NCBI GenBank assembly: GCA_041389885.1
Contig: JAWKRB010000024.1
Location: 1-64,000 of the forward strand
Direction: 5' to 3'
DNA: 64,000 bases
Source: JAWKRB01 sp041389885
GTDB taxonomy: Bacteria; Myxococcota_A; Polyangia; Polyangiales; Ga0077539
Shown here: positions 40,001-48,210 of the stretch, in pieces
Layout: the number at the start of each line of letters is the position of its first letter
Numbering within the stretch: the first letter of the stretch is position 1
Notes under the pieces: model-generated
What the model saw: only the letters and a program-made list of their open reading frames with translations
What the model was told of the DNA's origin: nothing
The model's database searches: none
Position numbers and translations under genes: made by a program

Positions 40001-41276
40001 CGACCCGTCGATGGACGACCTCGCCGCGCCGGGCGACGGCAGGAACGAGTCGCCGGCGGGGGGCTTTCTCTCCGCGAGGGCCACAGAGACGCAAGGGCGA
40101 GTCGCCCGACGCCGCGCACCCGTGACGGGGCCGGCCCGCGTCGCGTCGAGCTCCCACGCCGACAGCATCTTCGCGCAGCCGCCGGCCAGCGCGGCGAGCG
40201 CCGAGCCGCCGGCCCCGCGTCAGTCCCGCGAGCGCGCGGCCGCCCCGATCGTCGCCGCCACGCCCATGGCGCGTCCGCTCCCAGACCCCCGCCGGGGCCA
40301 GTGGATGCAGCGCGTGTGGACCCGCCGCGGCACCGTGCGCCCCGCGCAGGGAGACTCCCTCGCCGACGCGCCGTCGAGCGTGGTCGCCGCGGTGCAGCGC
40401 GCCCGCGAGGCGCTCCAGGCGAACCCCGACAGCCGCGACCGGCACCGCGAGCTGTACCGCTGGCTCTCCGTCGCGGGGGAGCTCGACGAGGCCGCGCAGG
40501 TGGCCGACCGCTGGATCGCCCGCGACCCCCTCGACGTCGACGCCCTCGCGCGCAAGGCCGACGCCCTCGCGCGCAACGGACAGCGCGACGAGGCCACCCG
40601 CACCCTCGAGGCGATGGCCGACGCGCGGCCCGACGACGTCTCGATCCTCGAGCGCCTCGCGACGCTCCACGAGCGCGCCGGGGACGAGCGCGCGGCCTGC
40701 GCCTGGCGGGTGAGCCTCGCCGAGCTCCGCGGCGCCGACCCGGCCCACCTCGCCCGCGCCGTGCGCTGCCTCCGCGCCACCGGCGAAGGCGGAATGGCCC
40801 TGCGCGTGCTCAACGCCCTCGACGCGGCGCGCCGGGGCGAGGTCGAGCGCCTGGCCTACGCGACCGACCCCGTCGAGCGCCCGGTGCGCGGCGAGCTGCA
40901 GGTGAGCGCGAGCTGGTACGGCGGCGGCGACCTCGACCTCGCCCTCATCGACCCGCGCGGCACACGGATCTCCTGGCAGGGCGGTCGCTCGGGGGTCACC
41001 GCGAGCGGCGCGACGAGCGCGGGGCGCGAGGCGATCGGCGTCTCCCGCGCGTCGAGCGGCGAGTGGCTCGTCGAGGTCGTGCGCGGCGAACGCGACCCGA
41101 GCGGAGACAGCTCCGTGCGCGGCGAGGTCACCGTGAACATCCTCGGCGAGCGACGGACCATCCCGTTCTCCCTCCAGGGCCCCCGCGCCCGCGTCGCGCG
41201 GGCCGCCGTCGTGCGCGAGTCGCACCTCGTGCCGATCACGCACCCGCCCCCTGCCGGCTCGCGCATCGTCTGGTAG
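37062..41276 (+). CDS. Anti-sigma zinc finger-TM-FecR-VIT-VWA-TPR-DUF2135-like fusion protein
   Basis: The 1404-residue protein starts at ATG 37062 (GAGGA five bases upstream), eight bases after the sigma gene. Residues 1-45 hold an anti-sigma zinc finger: His28-x3-Cys32-x2-Cys35. A Pro/Ala linker leads to a membrane segment at about 139-157. Outside the membrane are a FecR-like region (about 170-325; LSLADGTVLVLDRATEL, VTVLGTRFAL), a VIT domain (about 375-510; VEEVFRNESGQVLEGIYRFPLP), a VWA domain (about 630-800) with MIDAS DASRS at about 641 and the NGATDL Thr, a disordered stretch, TPR-like helices (about 1105-1260), and a beta domain like YfaP/DUF2135 (about 1275-1375; GGGDLDLALIDPRGTRISW). 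Inference: a membrane-spanning anti-sigma factor whose outer part binds metal-dependent ligands. Each domain is known; this full combination is not one I recognise. Confidence 0.88.
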   Translation: MNSYDCERLRDELADCVGDSLSPAAAEHLADCDACRDLRHEARAAARDVALASADYTPMDPDGLEAKLLAALDARAIAPAPEVPPAPVSPPEAPVAKTAETPLAEAPATFPEPPRAQEPSPVVKLHDAPTRRRPARARAVFALVAAVAAAAVVVVSLRPDGGGPVSGLLASRAGGAWAGSVGEVIRAGGDDVSGLEVKRGASWEPLAARAAIPAGSALRTDPRTRARLSLADGTVLVLDRATELRLDPAAPRTASLVAGNLVADVAHTDVSARIQTPSGEVTVLGTRFALTATPERTVVRVTRGAVRLSDTIGAVEVHSGQEGAVDRGRRPTVAPAVDLAGAFVWSELGARRSELRDEPTPGLGELRARRPGSTAERDQAVRLERHSVKVRIVGGVARTEVEEVFRNESGQVLEGIYRFPLPPEAQVEDLALDVDGRMESGAFVERDRAAAIWRGAIRNATAPAQRVREEYVWVPGPWRDPALLEWQRGGRFELRVFPIPARGSRRVRIAYTQSVAASSGVRRYTYPLAHDPAGSTRVAQFDVDVQVLGNDPDRAVLTAGYPLQSTADGRRMSFSQRDFVPAGDLTVEYSTPDRGAMSAWAFDPTGSVPSGATPEDAYVALTLRPQLPRWNESHPRDYVLVVDASRSMTGERYTRASRLVGAVIAEMDRRDRFTVLACDTRCRELSGGAQPASAEGARAAMEFLGTVVPNGATDLAAQLRAAVAARGLGASDRDLRVVYLGDGVSTAGFRHPERVAASLGGALGARHATLTTVAVGADAELNALQALARVGGGAMVPYLPGEPLGRAALGVLEATWGVSLREPEVILPQGLTAIAPRVLPTLRAGEELRVTARMSGSSVRGDVVLRGTVAGAPYETRLPLQLHATQDPGNAFVPRLYAAARVADLDREEDDASKRESIALSQRFRVPSRHTSLLVLESPAMFRAFGLDRSTAAPAWSGESEAVASQSGEEDMPDAPSGAADPSMDDLAAPGDGRNESPAGGFLSARATETQGRVARRRAPVTGPARVASSSHADSIFAQPPASAASAEPPAPRQSRERAAAPIVAATPMARPLPDPRRGQWMQRVWTRRGTVRPAQGDSLADAPSSVVAAVQRAREALQANPDSRDRHRELYRWLSVAGELDEAAQVADRWIARDPLDVDALARKADALARNGQRDEATRTLEAMADARPDDVSILERLATLHERAGDERAACAWRVSLAELRGADPAHLARAVRCLRATGEGGMALRVLNALDAARRGEVERLAYATDPVERPVRGELQVSASWYGGGDLDLALIDPRGTRISWQGGRSGVTASGATSAGREAIGVSRASSGEWLVEVVRGERDPSGDSSVRGEVTVNILGERRTIPFSLQGPRARVARAAVVRESHLVPITHPPPAGSRIVW

Positions 41277-41396
41277 CCCCTCCCCACCCGCCGCGTCACT
41301 CTCCGATTGCGGCATTGTGCCCCGCCGTCGTAACCAGATCAGGCGTTCAGGAATACTCGCTGGGCGTTCGGAGCATCCCAGCAGAGAGGTCCTGAC

Positions 41397-41681
41397 ATGG
41401 CGACAGCGGTTTGGAAGGGAAAGGTCCTGGCGGAGAGCGACACCTTCGAGGAGGTGGAGGGCAACGTGTACTTCCCCGCCGCCTCGCTGCGCCGCGAGCA
41501 TTTTCGCGAGAGCGCCACGCACACCCGGTGCTTCTGGAAGGGCACCGCGAGCTACTACGACGTCGTGGTCGACGGCGAGGTGAACCCCGACGCGGCCTGG
41601 TACTACCCCGACCCCAGCGCCGCCGCGCGCAAGATCACCGGGCACGTCGCCTTCTGGAAGGGCGTGCAGGTCACCCGGTGA
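41397..41681 (+). CDS. DUF427 domain protein
   Basis: The 94-residue soluble protein matches DUF427: AVWKGKVLAESDTFEEVEGN, NVYFPAASLRREHF, RCFWKGTASYYDVVVDG and AWYYPDPSAAARKITGHVAFW, each in the expected order. The domain is a small beta barrel of unknown activity. GTGA at its end overlaps the egtB start by four bases, so it is translationally coupled to ergothioneine genes. ATG 41397 has GAGAGG upstream. A weak promoter-like pair (TTGCGG and TAACCA, 18-base spacer, about 41308-41337) lies upstream. Confidence 0.92.
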   Translation: MATAVWKGKVLAESDTFEEVEGNVYFPAASLRREHFRESATHTRCFWKGTASYYDVVVDGEVNPDAAWYYPDPSAAARKITGHVAFWKGVQVTR

Positions 41682-42928
41682 GCGATCGCGCCTCGCGCAT
41701 CGCGCGCTTCGTGGCGACACGGGGGGCGACCGAGTCCATCGCCGCCTGGCTCTCCCCCGAGGACCAGCTGCTGCAATCGATGCCCGACTGCAGCCCGACC
41801 AAGTGGCACCGGGCGCACACCTCGTGGTTCTTCGAGGAGTTTCTCCTGGGGCCGCAGGGGGTTGCGCCCCACGACGCCGCCTACCGCTACCTCTTCAACT
41901 CGTACTACGAGGCCGTGGGCCCCCGGCACCCACGCCCCCAGCGGGGCCTGCTCTCGCGCCCCACCTGCGACGAGGTGAGCGCCTGGCGACGCGAGGTCGA
42001 CGGGCGCGTCGTGGCCCTGCTCGAGTCCTGCGACGAGGCCGCGCTCGCGTCCCTCGGGCCCGTGCTCGACCTCGGCATCGCCCACGAGGAGCAGCACCAG
42101 GAGCTGATGCTCACCGACATCCTCCACGCCTTCTCGCAGCACCCGCTGCGCCCGAGGGTGCGCCCCGAGGCCCCCGCCCTCGCGCCCGCCGACGCGCCCC
42201 CGATGCGCTGGATCGATCACCCCGGCGGCCTCTTCGAGGTCGGCCACGACGGCGAGGGCTTCGCCTTCGACAACGAGGGACCGCGTCACCGGGTCTTTCT
42301 CGAGCCCTTCTCCCTCGCGTCGCGCCCCGTCACCGCGGGCGAGCTCCGGGCCTTCATCGAAGAGGGCGGATACCGCGAGCCGCGGTGGTGGCTCTCCGAG
42401 GGGTGGGCGTGGGTGCAGGCGCACGCGCGCGTCGCGCCGCACAACGCCGCGCTGCGCGATGGACGTCTCGTGGTCTTCGGCGTCGACGGCGAGCGCGAGG
42501 CGAGGGACGACGAGCCCGCCGCGCACCTCACCCTCTACGAGGCCGACGCCCTCGCGCGCTTTCTGGGCGGCAGGCTCCCCACCGAGTTCGAGTGGGAAGT
42601 GATTGCCGCGCAAGCGGATCCGTCGCAGGCCAACGACCGCGAGGCCGGCGCGCTGCGCCCGATGCCCGGCGCGGGCGACGGCGTCACGCAGATGTTCGGC
42701 GACGTGTGGGAGTGGACCGCCTCGGCCTACTCCCCCTACCCCGGCTTTCGCCCCGGCGACGGCGCCATCGGCGAGTACAACGGGAAGTTCATGGTGAGCC
42801 AGCAGGTGCTCCGCGGGGGCTCATGCTTCACGCCGCGGGGTCACGCGCGGGGGAGCTATCGAAACTTCTGGCACCCGCACACCCTCTTTCAGATGACCGG
42901 CGCCCGCGTCGCCCGAGACACCCGATGA
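41678..42928 (+). CDS. egtB: Ergothioneine biosynthesis sulfoxide synthase EgtB
   Basis: EgtB is a non-heme iron enzyme that joins hercynine to a thiol (gamma-glutamylcysteine or cysteine) with O2. The 416-residue protein has an N-terminal DinB_2 domain with the iron triad candidates His47 (KWHRAHTSWFFE), His136 and His140 (HEEQHQELMLTDI), then a formylglycine-generating-enzyme-like domain with RLPTEFEWEV, GDVWEWTASAYSPYPGF and RGGSCFTPRGHARGSYRNF. GTG start at 41678 overlaps the DUF427 stop and is consistent with family length. The stop overlaps the egtD start (ATGA). The thiol used cannot be read from sequence alone; no egtA or egtC is adjacent. Confidence 0.94.
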   Translation: MSDRASRIARFVATRGATESIAAWLSPEDQLLQSMPDCSPTKWHRAHTSWFFEEFLLGPQGVAPHDAAYRYLFNSYYEAVGPRHPRPQRGLLSRPTCDEVSAWRREVDGRVVALLESCDEAALASLGPVLDLGIAHEEQHQELMLTDILHAFSQHPLRPRVRPEAPALAPADAPPMRWIDHPGGLFEVGHDGEGFAFDNEGPRHRVFLEPFSLASRPVTAGELRAFIEEGGYREPRWWLSEGWAWVQAHARVAPHNAALRDGRLVVFGVDGEREARDDEPAAHLTLYEADALARFLGGRLPTEFEWEVIAAQADPSQANDREAGALRPMPGAGDGVTQMFGDVWEWTASAYSPYPGFRPGDGAIGEYNGKFMVSQQVLRGGSCFTPRGHARGSYRNFWHPHTLFQMTGARVARDTR

Positions 42929-43875
42929 CGATCGCAGACGATGTTCGCAGGGGGCTGAGCGACAGCCCGAAGAAGCTCCTCCCGTACCTCTTCTACGACA
43001 CCGACGGCTCGACGCTCTACGAGCGCATCACCGAGCTGCCGGAGTACTACCCCACGCGCACCGAGCGGGCGATTCTCAAGGCCTGCGCCGATGAGGTCGT
43101 GGCCGCGGTCGACGCGGGCGACGGCGAGGCCCCGCAGGTGGTGGAGCTCGGGGCGGGCTCCGCGAGCAAGACCACCTGGGTGCTCCGCGCGGTGCTCAAG
43201 CGCTACGGGAGCTGCGAGTTTCTCCCCCTCGACGTGTCGGCCACGGCGCTCGAGTTCGCGCAGTCGATCCTCGAGCGGGAGGTGCCTGGGGTGGTCGTGC
43301 ACCCGGTGCTCGGCCGCCACGAGGACGCGATGGCCGAGGTGATTCGCAAGCACCCCGACCACCAGCGCCTGGTGCTGTTCATCGGCAGCTCCATCGGCAA
43401 CTTCGACGACCCCGCCGCGGTGCGGCTGCTCGCGCACGCCCGCGCGTGCCTGGGTCCGGGGGGCGCGCTGCTGCTGGGCACCGACCTGCGCAAGGACGTC
43501 GGGCGCATGGTCGCGGCCTACGACGACGCGCAGGGGGTCACGGCGGCCTTCAACAAGAACGTGCTCGCGCGCATCAACCGCGAGCTCGGCGGCCACTTCG
43601 ACCTCGCGCGCTTTCGCCACGTCGCGCTGTGGAACGAGGCCCGCTCGCGCATCGAGATGCACCTCGAGAGCCTCGCGGCGCAGTCGGTCGCCATCGACGC
43701 GCTGGAGATGACCGTAGATTTCACCGCGGGCGAGCGCATTCACACCGAGTCGAGCGTGAAGTACGACCTGCCGCGGGTCGACGCGCTCTTCGAGGCCGCG
43801 GGGCTCGCGCGGGTCAAGACCTTCACCGACCCCGAGGGGCTCTTCGGCGTGCACCTCGCGCGGGCCTCGCGCTGA
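42925..43875 (+). CDS. egtD: L-histidine N(alpha)-methyltransferase EgtD
   Basis: EgtD trimethylates histidine to hercynine, the first step of ergothioneine synthesis. The 316-residue length matches the family. Features are YDTDGSTLYERITELPEYYP, split here, the SAM motif VVELGAGSASKTTWVL, LVLFIGSSIGNFDD, LLLGTDLRKD, and AFNKNVLARINRELGG followed by a C-terminal half ending GLARVKTFTDPEGLFGVHLA. ATG 42925 overlaps the egtB stop by four bases. With egtB it gives the two central steps; the final C-S lyase is not nearby. Confidence 0.95.
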   Translation: MTIADDVRRGLSDSPKKLLPYLFYDTDGSTLYERITELPEYYPTRTERAILKACADEVVAAVDAGDGEAPQVVELGAGSASKTTWVLRAVLKRYGSCEFLPLDVSATALEFAQSILEREVPGVVVHPVLGRHEDAMAEVIRKHPDHQRLVLFIGSSIGNFDDPAAVRLLAHARACLGPGGALLLGTDLRKDVGRMVAAYDDAQGVTAAFNKNVLARINRELGGHFDLARFRHVALWNEARSRIEMHLESLAAQSVAIDALEMTVDFTAGERIHTESSVKYDLPRVDALFEAAGLARVKTFTDPEGLFGVHLARASR

Positions 43876-43918
43876 TCTCCGTTGAAGTCCGCGCGCGGCT
43901 GGTGCATCGCTACGCGCC

Positions 43919-45544
43919 ATGCGCGCTCGGGCTGCCGCGACCCTCGCAACGATCCTCGTGCTGTCCCAGGGGTGCGCCGATGAGGCTGCGCTGCAAGGAG
44001 ATGCGTCGCTCGACGCGCTCGCGAGCGACGTCCCCATCGACGTAGACGACGTAGGTGATGCGAGCGACGTCGTGTCCCCGAGGGACGTCCCAGACGTTCC
44101 TCGCGCGGACGTCGCGAGCGACCGGGTCGACGTCGCCGTCGCGGACGTGCCGGTAGCCCCGAGCACCGTCGCGGTCTCGCACACGAGGGAGCTCCGCGCG
44201 GCGTGGATCGCGACGGTGTCGAACATTGATTTCCCCTCGCGGCGCGGGCTCACGGCGGCGCAGGGGCGGGCGGAGATGCTGGCGATCCTCGACGCGATGG
44301 CGCGCGCGGGGCTCAACGCCGCGGTGCTCCAGGTGCGCTGCGAGGGCGACGCGTTCTACCGCTCGATGCTCGAGCCCTGGAGCCGCTATCTCACCGGCAC
44401 CCCCGGCCGCGACCCCGGCTGGGACCCCCTCGGGACCATGGTCTCCGAGGCCCACGCCCGCGGCATCGAGGTGCACGCGTGGTTCAACCCCTACCGGGCG
44501 TCGACGGCGGCGAGCAACACGCAGGTCTCGCCGCACATCTCGATCACCCACCCCGAGGCCGTGGTCACCTACGACGGCAAGCGCTGGATGAACCCCGCGA
44601 GCGCCGCGGTGCAGGACCGCCTCAGCGCGGTGATCCGCGACGTGGTCGCGCGCTACGACGTCGACGGGGTTCACTTCGACGACTACTTCTATCCCTACCC
44701 CGCGGCGGGGATGCCCTTTCCCGATGGTCCCTCGTACCTGGGGTACATGATGGGCGGCGGCACCCTCTCGGTGGGCGACTGGCGCCGCGACAACGTCAAC
44801 CGCATGGTGCGCCGCATCTCCACCGAGGTCGCCGCGCAGCGCGCCGACGCGCGCTTCGGCATCTCCCCCTTCGGGATCTATCGCCCCGGCATGCCCCCGG
44901 GCATCACCGGCCTCGACCCCTACACGGCGATCTACGCCGACTCCCGCCGCTGGCTCGTGGAGGGCTGGGTCGACTACCTCGCCCCGCAGCTCTACTGGCC
45001 CAGCACGCAGACCGCGCAGGCCTACGGCCCCCTCATCGCGTGGTGGGCGGCGCAGTCTCGCGACGGCCGCGCGATCTTCGCGGGCAACAACGTCGACCGC
45101 CTGGGCTCATCGAGCGCGTGGACCCTCGACGAGTACCGCACGCAGGTGCGCCTCACCCGCGAGCAGCGAGCGCGCGGCGCGCTGGGCAACGTGTGGTTCT
45201 CGGTGAGCGAGATCCGCGACGACCGCATGGGCTTCGCGACCATGCTCCGCAGAGATCTCTACGCGACCCCCGCGCTCACGCCCCCCATGGCGGGACGCCG
45301 CCCAGTGCCCCGCGCCCCCGACGTGCAGGCGCTCCGCGGCGCGCTCTCGATCAACCCCGGCGCGCCCGGTCGCTGGCGCGCGTGGTGCGTATACCGCAGC
45401 GCCGCAGGGGGATCGTACGCGCTCGACCGCTGCGTCCCCGCGGCGGCGCCCGCGCGGGTGACCCTCGCCGCGGGGCGCTACGCGGTGAGCGCGGTGAACT
45501 GCTTCGGCGACGAGTCCCCCGGGACGCTCGCGACGGTGGAGTAG
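43919..45544 (+). CDS. Glycoside hydrolase-like (GHL10/DUF187) lipoprotein
   Basis: The 541-residue protein has a lipoprotein signal (LATILVLSQGC) and an Asp/Val-rich linker of DV-type repeats (residues about 30-85). A (beta/alpha)8-like domain follows, with RELRAAWIATVSNIDFPS at its start, EAHARGIEVHAWFNPYR, VDGVHFDDYFYPYP (Asp pair), and GWVDYLAPQLYW, matching GHL10/YngK-type proteins thought to act on cell-wall or extracellular glycans. The last 90 residues form a small beta domain. It is likely outer-membrane or surface located. It stands alone after egtD, 43 bases downstream. The enzymatic activity of this family is not well defined. Confidence 0.87.
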   Translation: MRARAAATLATILVLSQGCADEAALQGDASLDALASDVPIDVDDVGDASDVVSPRDVPDVPRADVASDRVDVAVADVPVAPSTVAVSHTRELRAAWIATVSNIDFPSRRGLTAAQGRAEMLAILDAMARAGLNAAVLQVRCEGDAFYRSMLEPWSRYLTGTPGRDPGWDPLGTMVSEAHARGIEVHAWFNPYRASTAASNTQVSPHISITHPEAVVTYDGKRWMNPASAAVQDRLSAVIRDVVARYDVDGVHFDDYFYPYPAAGMPFPDGPSYLGYMMGGGTLSVGDWRRDNVNRMVRRISTEVAAQRADARFGISPFGIYRPGMPPGITGLDPYTAIYADSRRWLVEGWVDYLAPQLYWPSTQTAQAYGPLIAWWAAQSRDGRAIFAGNNVDRLGSSSAWTLDEYRTQVRLTREQRARGALGNVWFSVSEIRDDRMGFATMLRRDLYATPALTPPMAGRRPVPRAPDVQALRGALSINPGAPGRWRAWCVYRSAAGGSYALDRCVPAAAPARVTLAAGRYAVSAVNCFGDESPGTLATVE

Positions 45545-45639
45545 GGACGCGGGTCACCGCGCGCCGACTCGAGGCCCCTCGCGGAGCCGCGGATGGAGTC
45601 GGCGAGGTCGCGGGCCCACACCGGACCCGCGTAGGAGCG

Positions 45640-45875
45640 GGCGATGCCCTCACCCGCACACGAGACGCTGGTCGCGCGCGACCCTCTCGATGCTGGGCGA
45701 CGACCTGCTCATGGTGATCGAGGAGATGATGATGGAGCACCTGGAGATCCCCGAAAGCCCCGATCGCAGCACTTCGCCGCAAGATCGAAGCGATCGGAGA
45801 GGCGCGCGGAGAGGCGCGCGCTGACCGCCACGAGCGTCGACGAGGTCTTTGGTCCCGCGGGCGACGCCGAGTAGA
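45640..45875 (+). pseudogene. Tail fragment of an Rpn-like family protein
   Basis: Short pieces in two frames (DDLLMVIEEMMMEHLEIPES, then RRKIEAIGEARGEARA-like, then ATSVDEVFGPA) resemble the C-terminal tail of the family seen at 34271-35108: a helical Glu/Arg/Ala-rich stretch and a closing SVDEVFGP. No start or N-terminal domain is present. It is a remnant, or it is obscured by indels. Confidence 0.45.
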
Positions 45876-45931
45876 ACGCGTCGCTACGGGTTGGGGCCTC
45901 GACCTCGACGACGAGCTCGGCGGGCGCCCCG

Positions 45932-47129
45932 CTACCCCTCGACCCGCGCCCACTGCCCCGGCGTGAGCCGCAGCACCTTCGCGGGGTCGCCCTCGAGGTC
46001 GGCCGTCGCGACGCGCAGCAGGTCGCCTCGCGCGAGGGTGTCGAAGGTCGGTGACTTCGCCTTCTTCGCCTCGCGCTCCAGCTCCATCGCGCGGCGCAGG
46101 GTCACCTCTCCAGGGAGCTCGCCACACACGAGGGTCTCGATCTTTCCCTTCGTCGCCATGAGGTTCGAGACCATGCGCAGCGAGGTGCGACCCTCGGCGG
46201 CGAGGGCGTCGCGCAGCGTGCGGCCGTCACGGCGGAGGACCAGGTAGCTCCAGGTGGGTCCGTCCCAGCGCAGGCCCGCGAGCTTCGCGATGGGCACGAG
46301 CCACGAGGGGAGTGAGCCGCAGTCCTCGTGGCAATCGTGCGCTCGTTCATGAGCATTGACACGCGCGGGCGTGGAGGCACGAGAGGAACACCGTCGCGCC
46401 GCCCGCGATCAGGGTATCGCGCGCGTGGTGCAGCGCGCGGGTCTCGTGCCGGGCCTTCGGCTCGACGAGGATCAGCGCGCCGTCCGCGAGCCGCGGGAGG
46501 ATCGCCCGCACCCGCTTCGGCGATCACCGCGCCCCCGCGCGCTCGCCCTCCGTCATCGCCGCGCGAGCTCGACCAGCGAGAGCCCCGCGAGGATCACGTC
46601 GTAGGTCCCGAGCGACCGGTCCCAGCCGTCGGCGCTGAGGTCGCGGGTGAGGTCTGTAATTGTCACCCGCGGGCGCGAGGCCCAGACTGCGCGCGCGGGC
46701 GAAGACCCGCTGAAAACGAGCCCAGCGCGGGCGTTTCGTCCACCGCGGTGATCTCGGCCACGGCGCGGTCCGCGGAGCGGCGCAGGAGCCCCAGCGAGGT
46801 CGCGCCCAGCCCCGCGCCCAGGTCGAGGACCTTCAGCGCATCGGGGAGCGCCCCTGCGAAGGAGAGTTCCTGACAATCGCGCGCTGCACCTTCGGGAGGT
46901 CCCGCGGGGAGCCAGAACAGCGCCCTCGCCGCGAGCCTATCGGCGGGGGCCAGGACCACGTTTTCTCCGCGATACCGCGCGGAGAGCCGCCCGACCATCA
47001 CCCTGGTGTGAGCGCGGGGCGACCGTGCGCCCCAGGGCGTGCCCGAGCACAGACTGCCAGGCGGCTTCGATGGGACTCGGCGCAGTGGGAATGATCGCTT
47101 CACGACCGGGGGAACTTATCACAAGCAAA
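45932..47129 (-). pseudogene. Rsm22-like SAM methyltransferase, frameshifted
   Basis: Minus-strand pieces in changing frames can be ordered as one protein: PIEAAWQSVLGHALG, YRGENVVLAPADRLAARALFWLP, LKVLDLGAGLGATSLGLLRR (SAM motif I), AEITAVDETPAL, VTITDLTRDLSADGWDRSLG, TYDVILAGLSLVEL, then CHEDCGSLPSWLVPIAKLAGL and WSYLVLRRDGRTLRDALAAEG, ending in a long intact 3' part to the stop at 45932. The layout (N-terminal helical part, methyltransferase fold, Cys/His motif, beta tail) matches Rsm22/mitochondrial small-subunit-type methyltransferases. At least five small indels interrupt it. Confidence 0.65.
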
Positions 47130-47167
47130 GACGGTAATCCGCGCGCGATGGAGTAGCTTCGCCGCCC

Positions 47168-47860
47168 ATGACGCGCCTGCTGCCTGCGCTCGCGCTGATC
47201 GCTTCGCCGCCATCGCTGCCGCCTTCGGCCTCGCGATGGACTACGCCCTGGTGGCGCAGCCTTGACGGGGGCATCACGCAGAAGATCTTCTTACTCACGT
47301 CCCCAGCGCCTACACCATGTACATCGGGGTGACCTGCTGCGTGCTGGGCTCCCTGGGCTACCTGATCACCCGCAGGCCGTCCTACGACGCCTTCGCGCAA
47401 GCCGGCGCCGAGCTCGCCGTGCTCTTCGCCACCGTCGTGCTGATCACGGGTCCGCTCTGGGGCCGCAAGGCCTGGGGCGTCTACTGGGTCTGGGACCTGC
47501 GGCTCACCACCACCCTCCTGGGCACCCTGATCTTCGTGGGCTACCTCGTGCTCCACGGCTCCGCGGGCGCGGGCGAGAGCGAGAAGCTTCTCCTCGGCCA
47601 TGGCCGTGATGGGCGCGTGCGTCATGCCCGTGATCCACTACTCCTGTGCGGCTCTGGCGGGGCAGCACCCCACGGTGATCACCTCCGCGGGCGGCGGGAT
47701 CTCCCCGAGATGAAGACCACCCTCGGCGTGTCGTTCCTCGCGTTCACCTCCCGGCCGCGGCGCTCGTGTGGCCTGCACCCGCATCGCCCTGGGCGAAGCG
47801 CGCGTCGAGGCCCTGCGCTCGAGGCCGTCACCCGGGCTCCTCGCCGATGAAGAGATCTGA
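47168..47860 (+). pseudogene. ccmC: Cytochrome c biogenesis protein CcmC-like, frameshifted
   Basis: Starting at ATG 47168 (MTRLLPALALIA), pieces in three frames give a multi-pass membrane protein with LDGGITQKIF, then MYIGVTCCVLGSLGYL, and the CcmC heme-handling signature WGRKAWGVYWVWDLRLTTTLL, split here only in frame, not in order. Two small indels would restore the family segment KIFYFHVPSAY near 47280. The rest reads AMAVMGACVMPV, GQHPTVITSAGGGIS and MKTTLGVSFLAFT to a stop at 47858. CcmC passes heme to CcmE in system I cytochrome c maturation. Confidence 0.75.
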
Positions 47861-47861
47861 C

Positions 47862-48210
47862 ATGCGACGCGTGCACCGCTCCTCCTCGCCCTGACGCTCC
47901 TCGCGCTGCCTGCGGCGGCCTTCGCGCAAGACCCGCCCGAGCCGGCCCCCTCCCGCTCGATGGAGTTTCCGCCCCGGCCTCGGAGAAGAGTCGCAAGAGC
48001 GCGTCCCCGGCGGGCGCCCGTGGCGATGGCCTACGGCGCCGCGCTGCTGGCCCTGGAGGCTACGTGGCCTTCCTCGGGCGGCGCGCGGCGAAGCTCGACG
48101 AGTCGCTCCAGCGCCTCGAAGACGGATCTCTCGCGCGTCGACGAGGCGATCGACGAGGACCTGCGATCCCCACCGTCGAGCACGTGATCTTCATCCCCGC
48201 GATTGACTGA
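47862..48210 (+). pseudogene. CcmD-like small membrane protein, frameshifted
   Basis: Begins at ATG 47862, two bases after the ccmC stop. Pieces show a signal-like LALTLLALPAAAFAQDPPEP, a membrane segment MAYGAALLALEATWPSS-like (GYVAFLGRRAAKLDESLQRL in the shifted frame), an acidic helix VDEAIDEDL and the end HVIFIPAID. Position after ccmC and the single membrane segment followed by a helix fit CcmD. At least three indels are needed. Confidence 0.5.
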
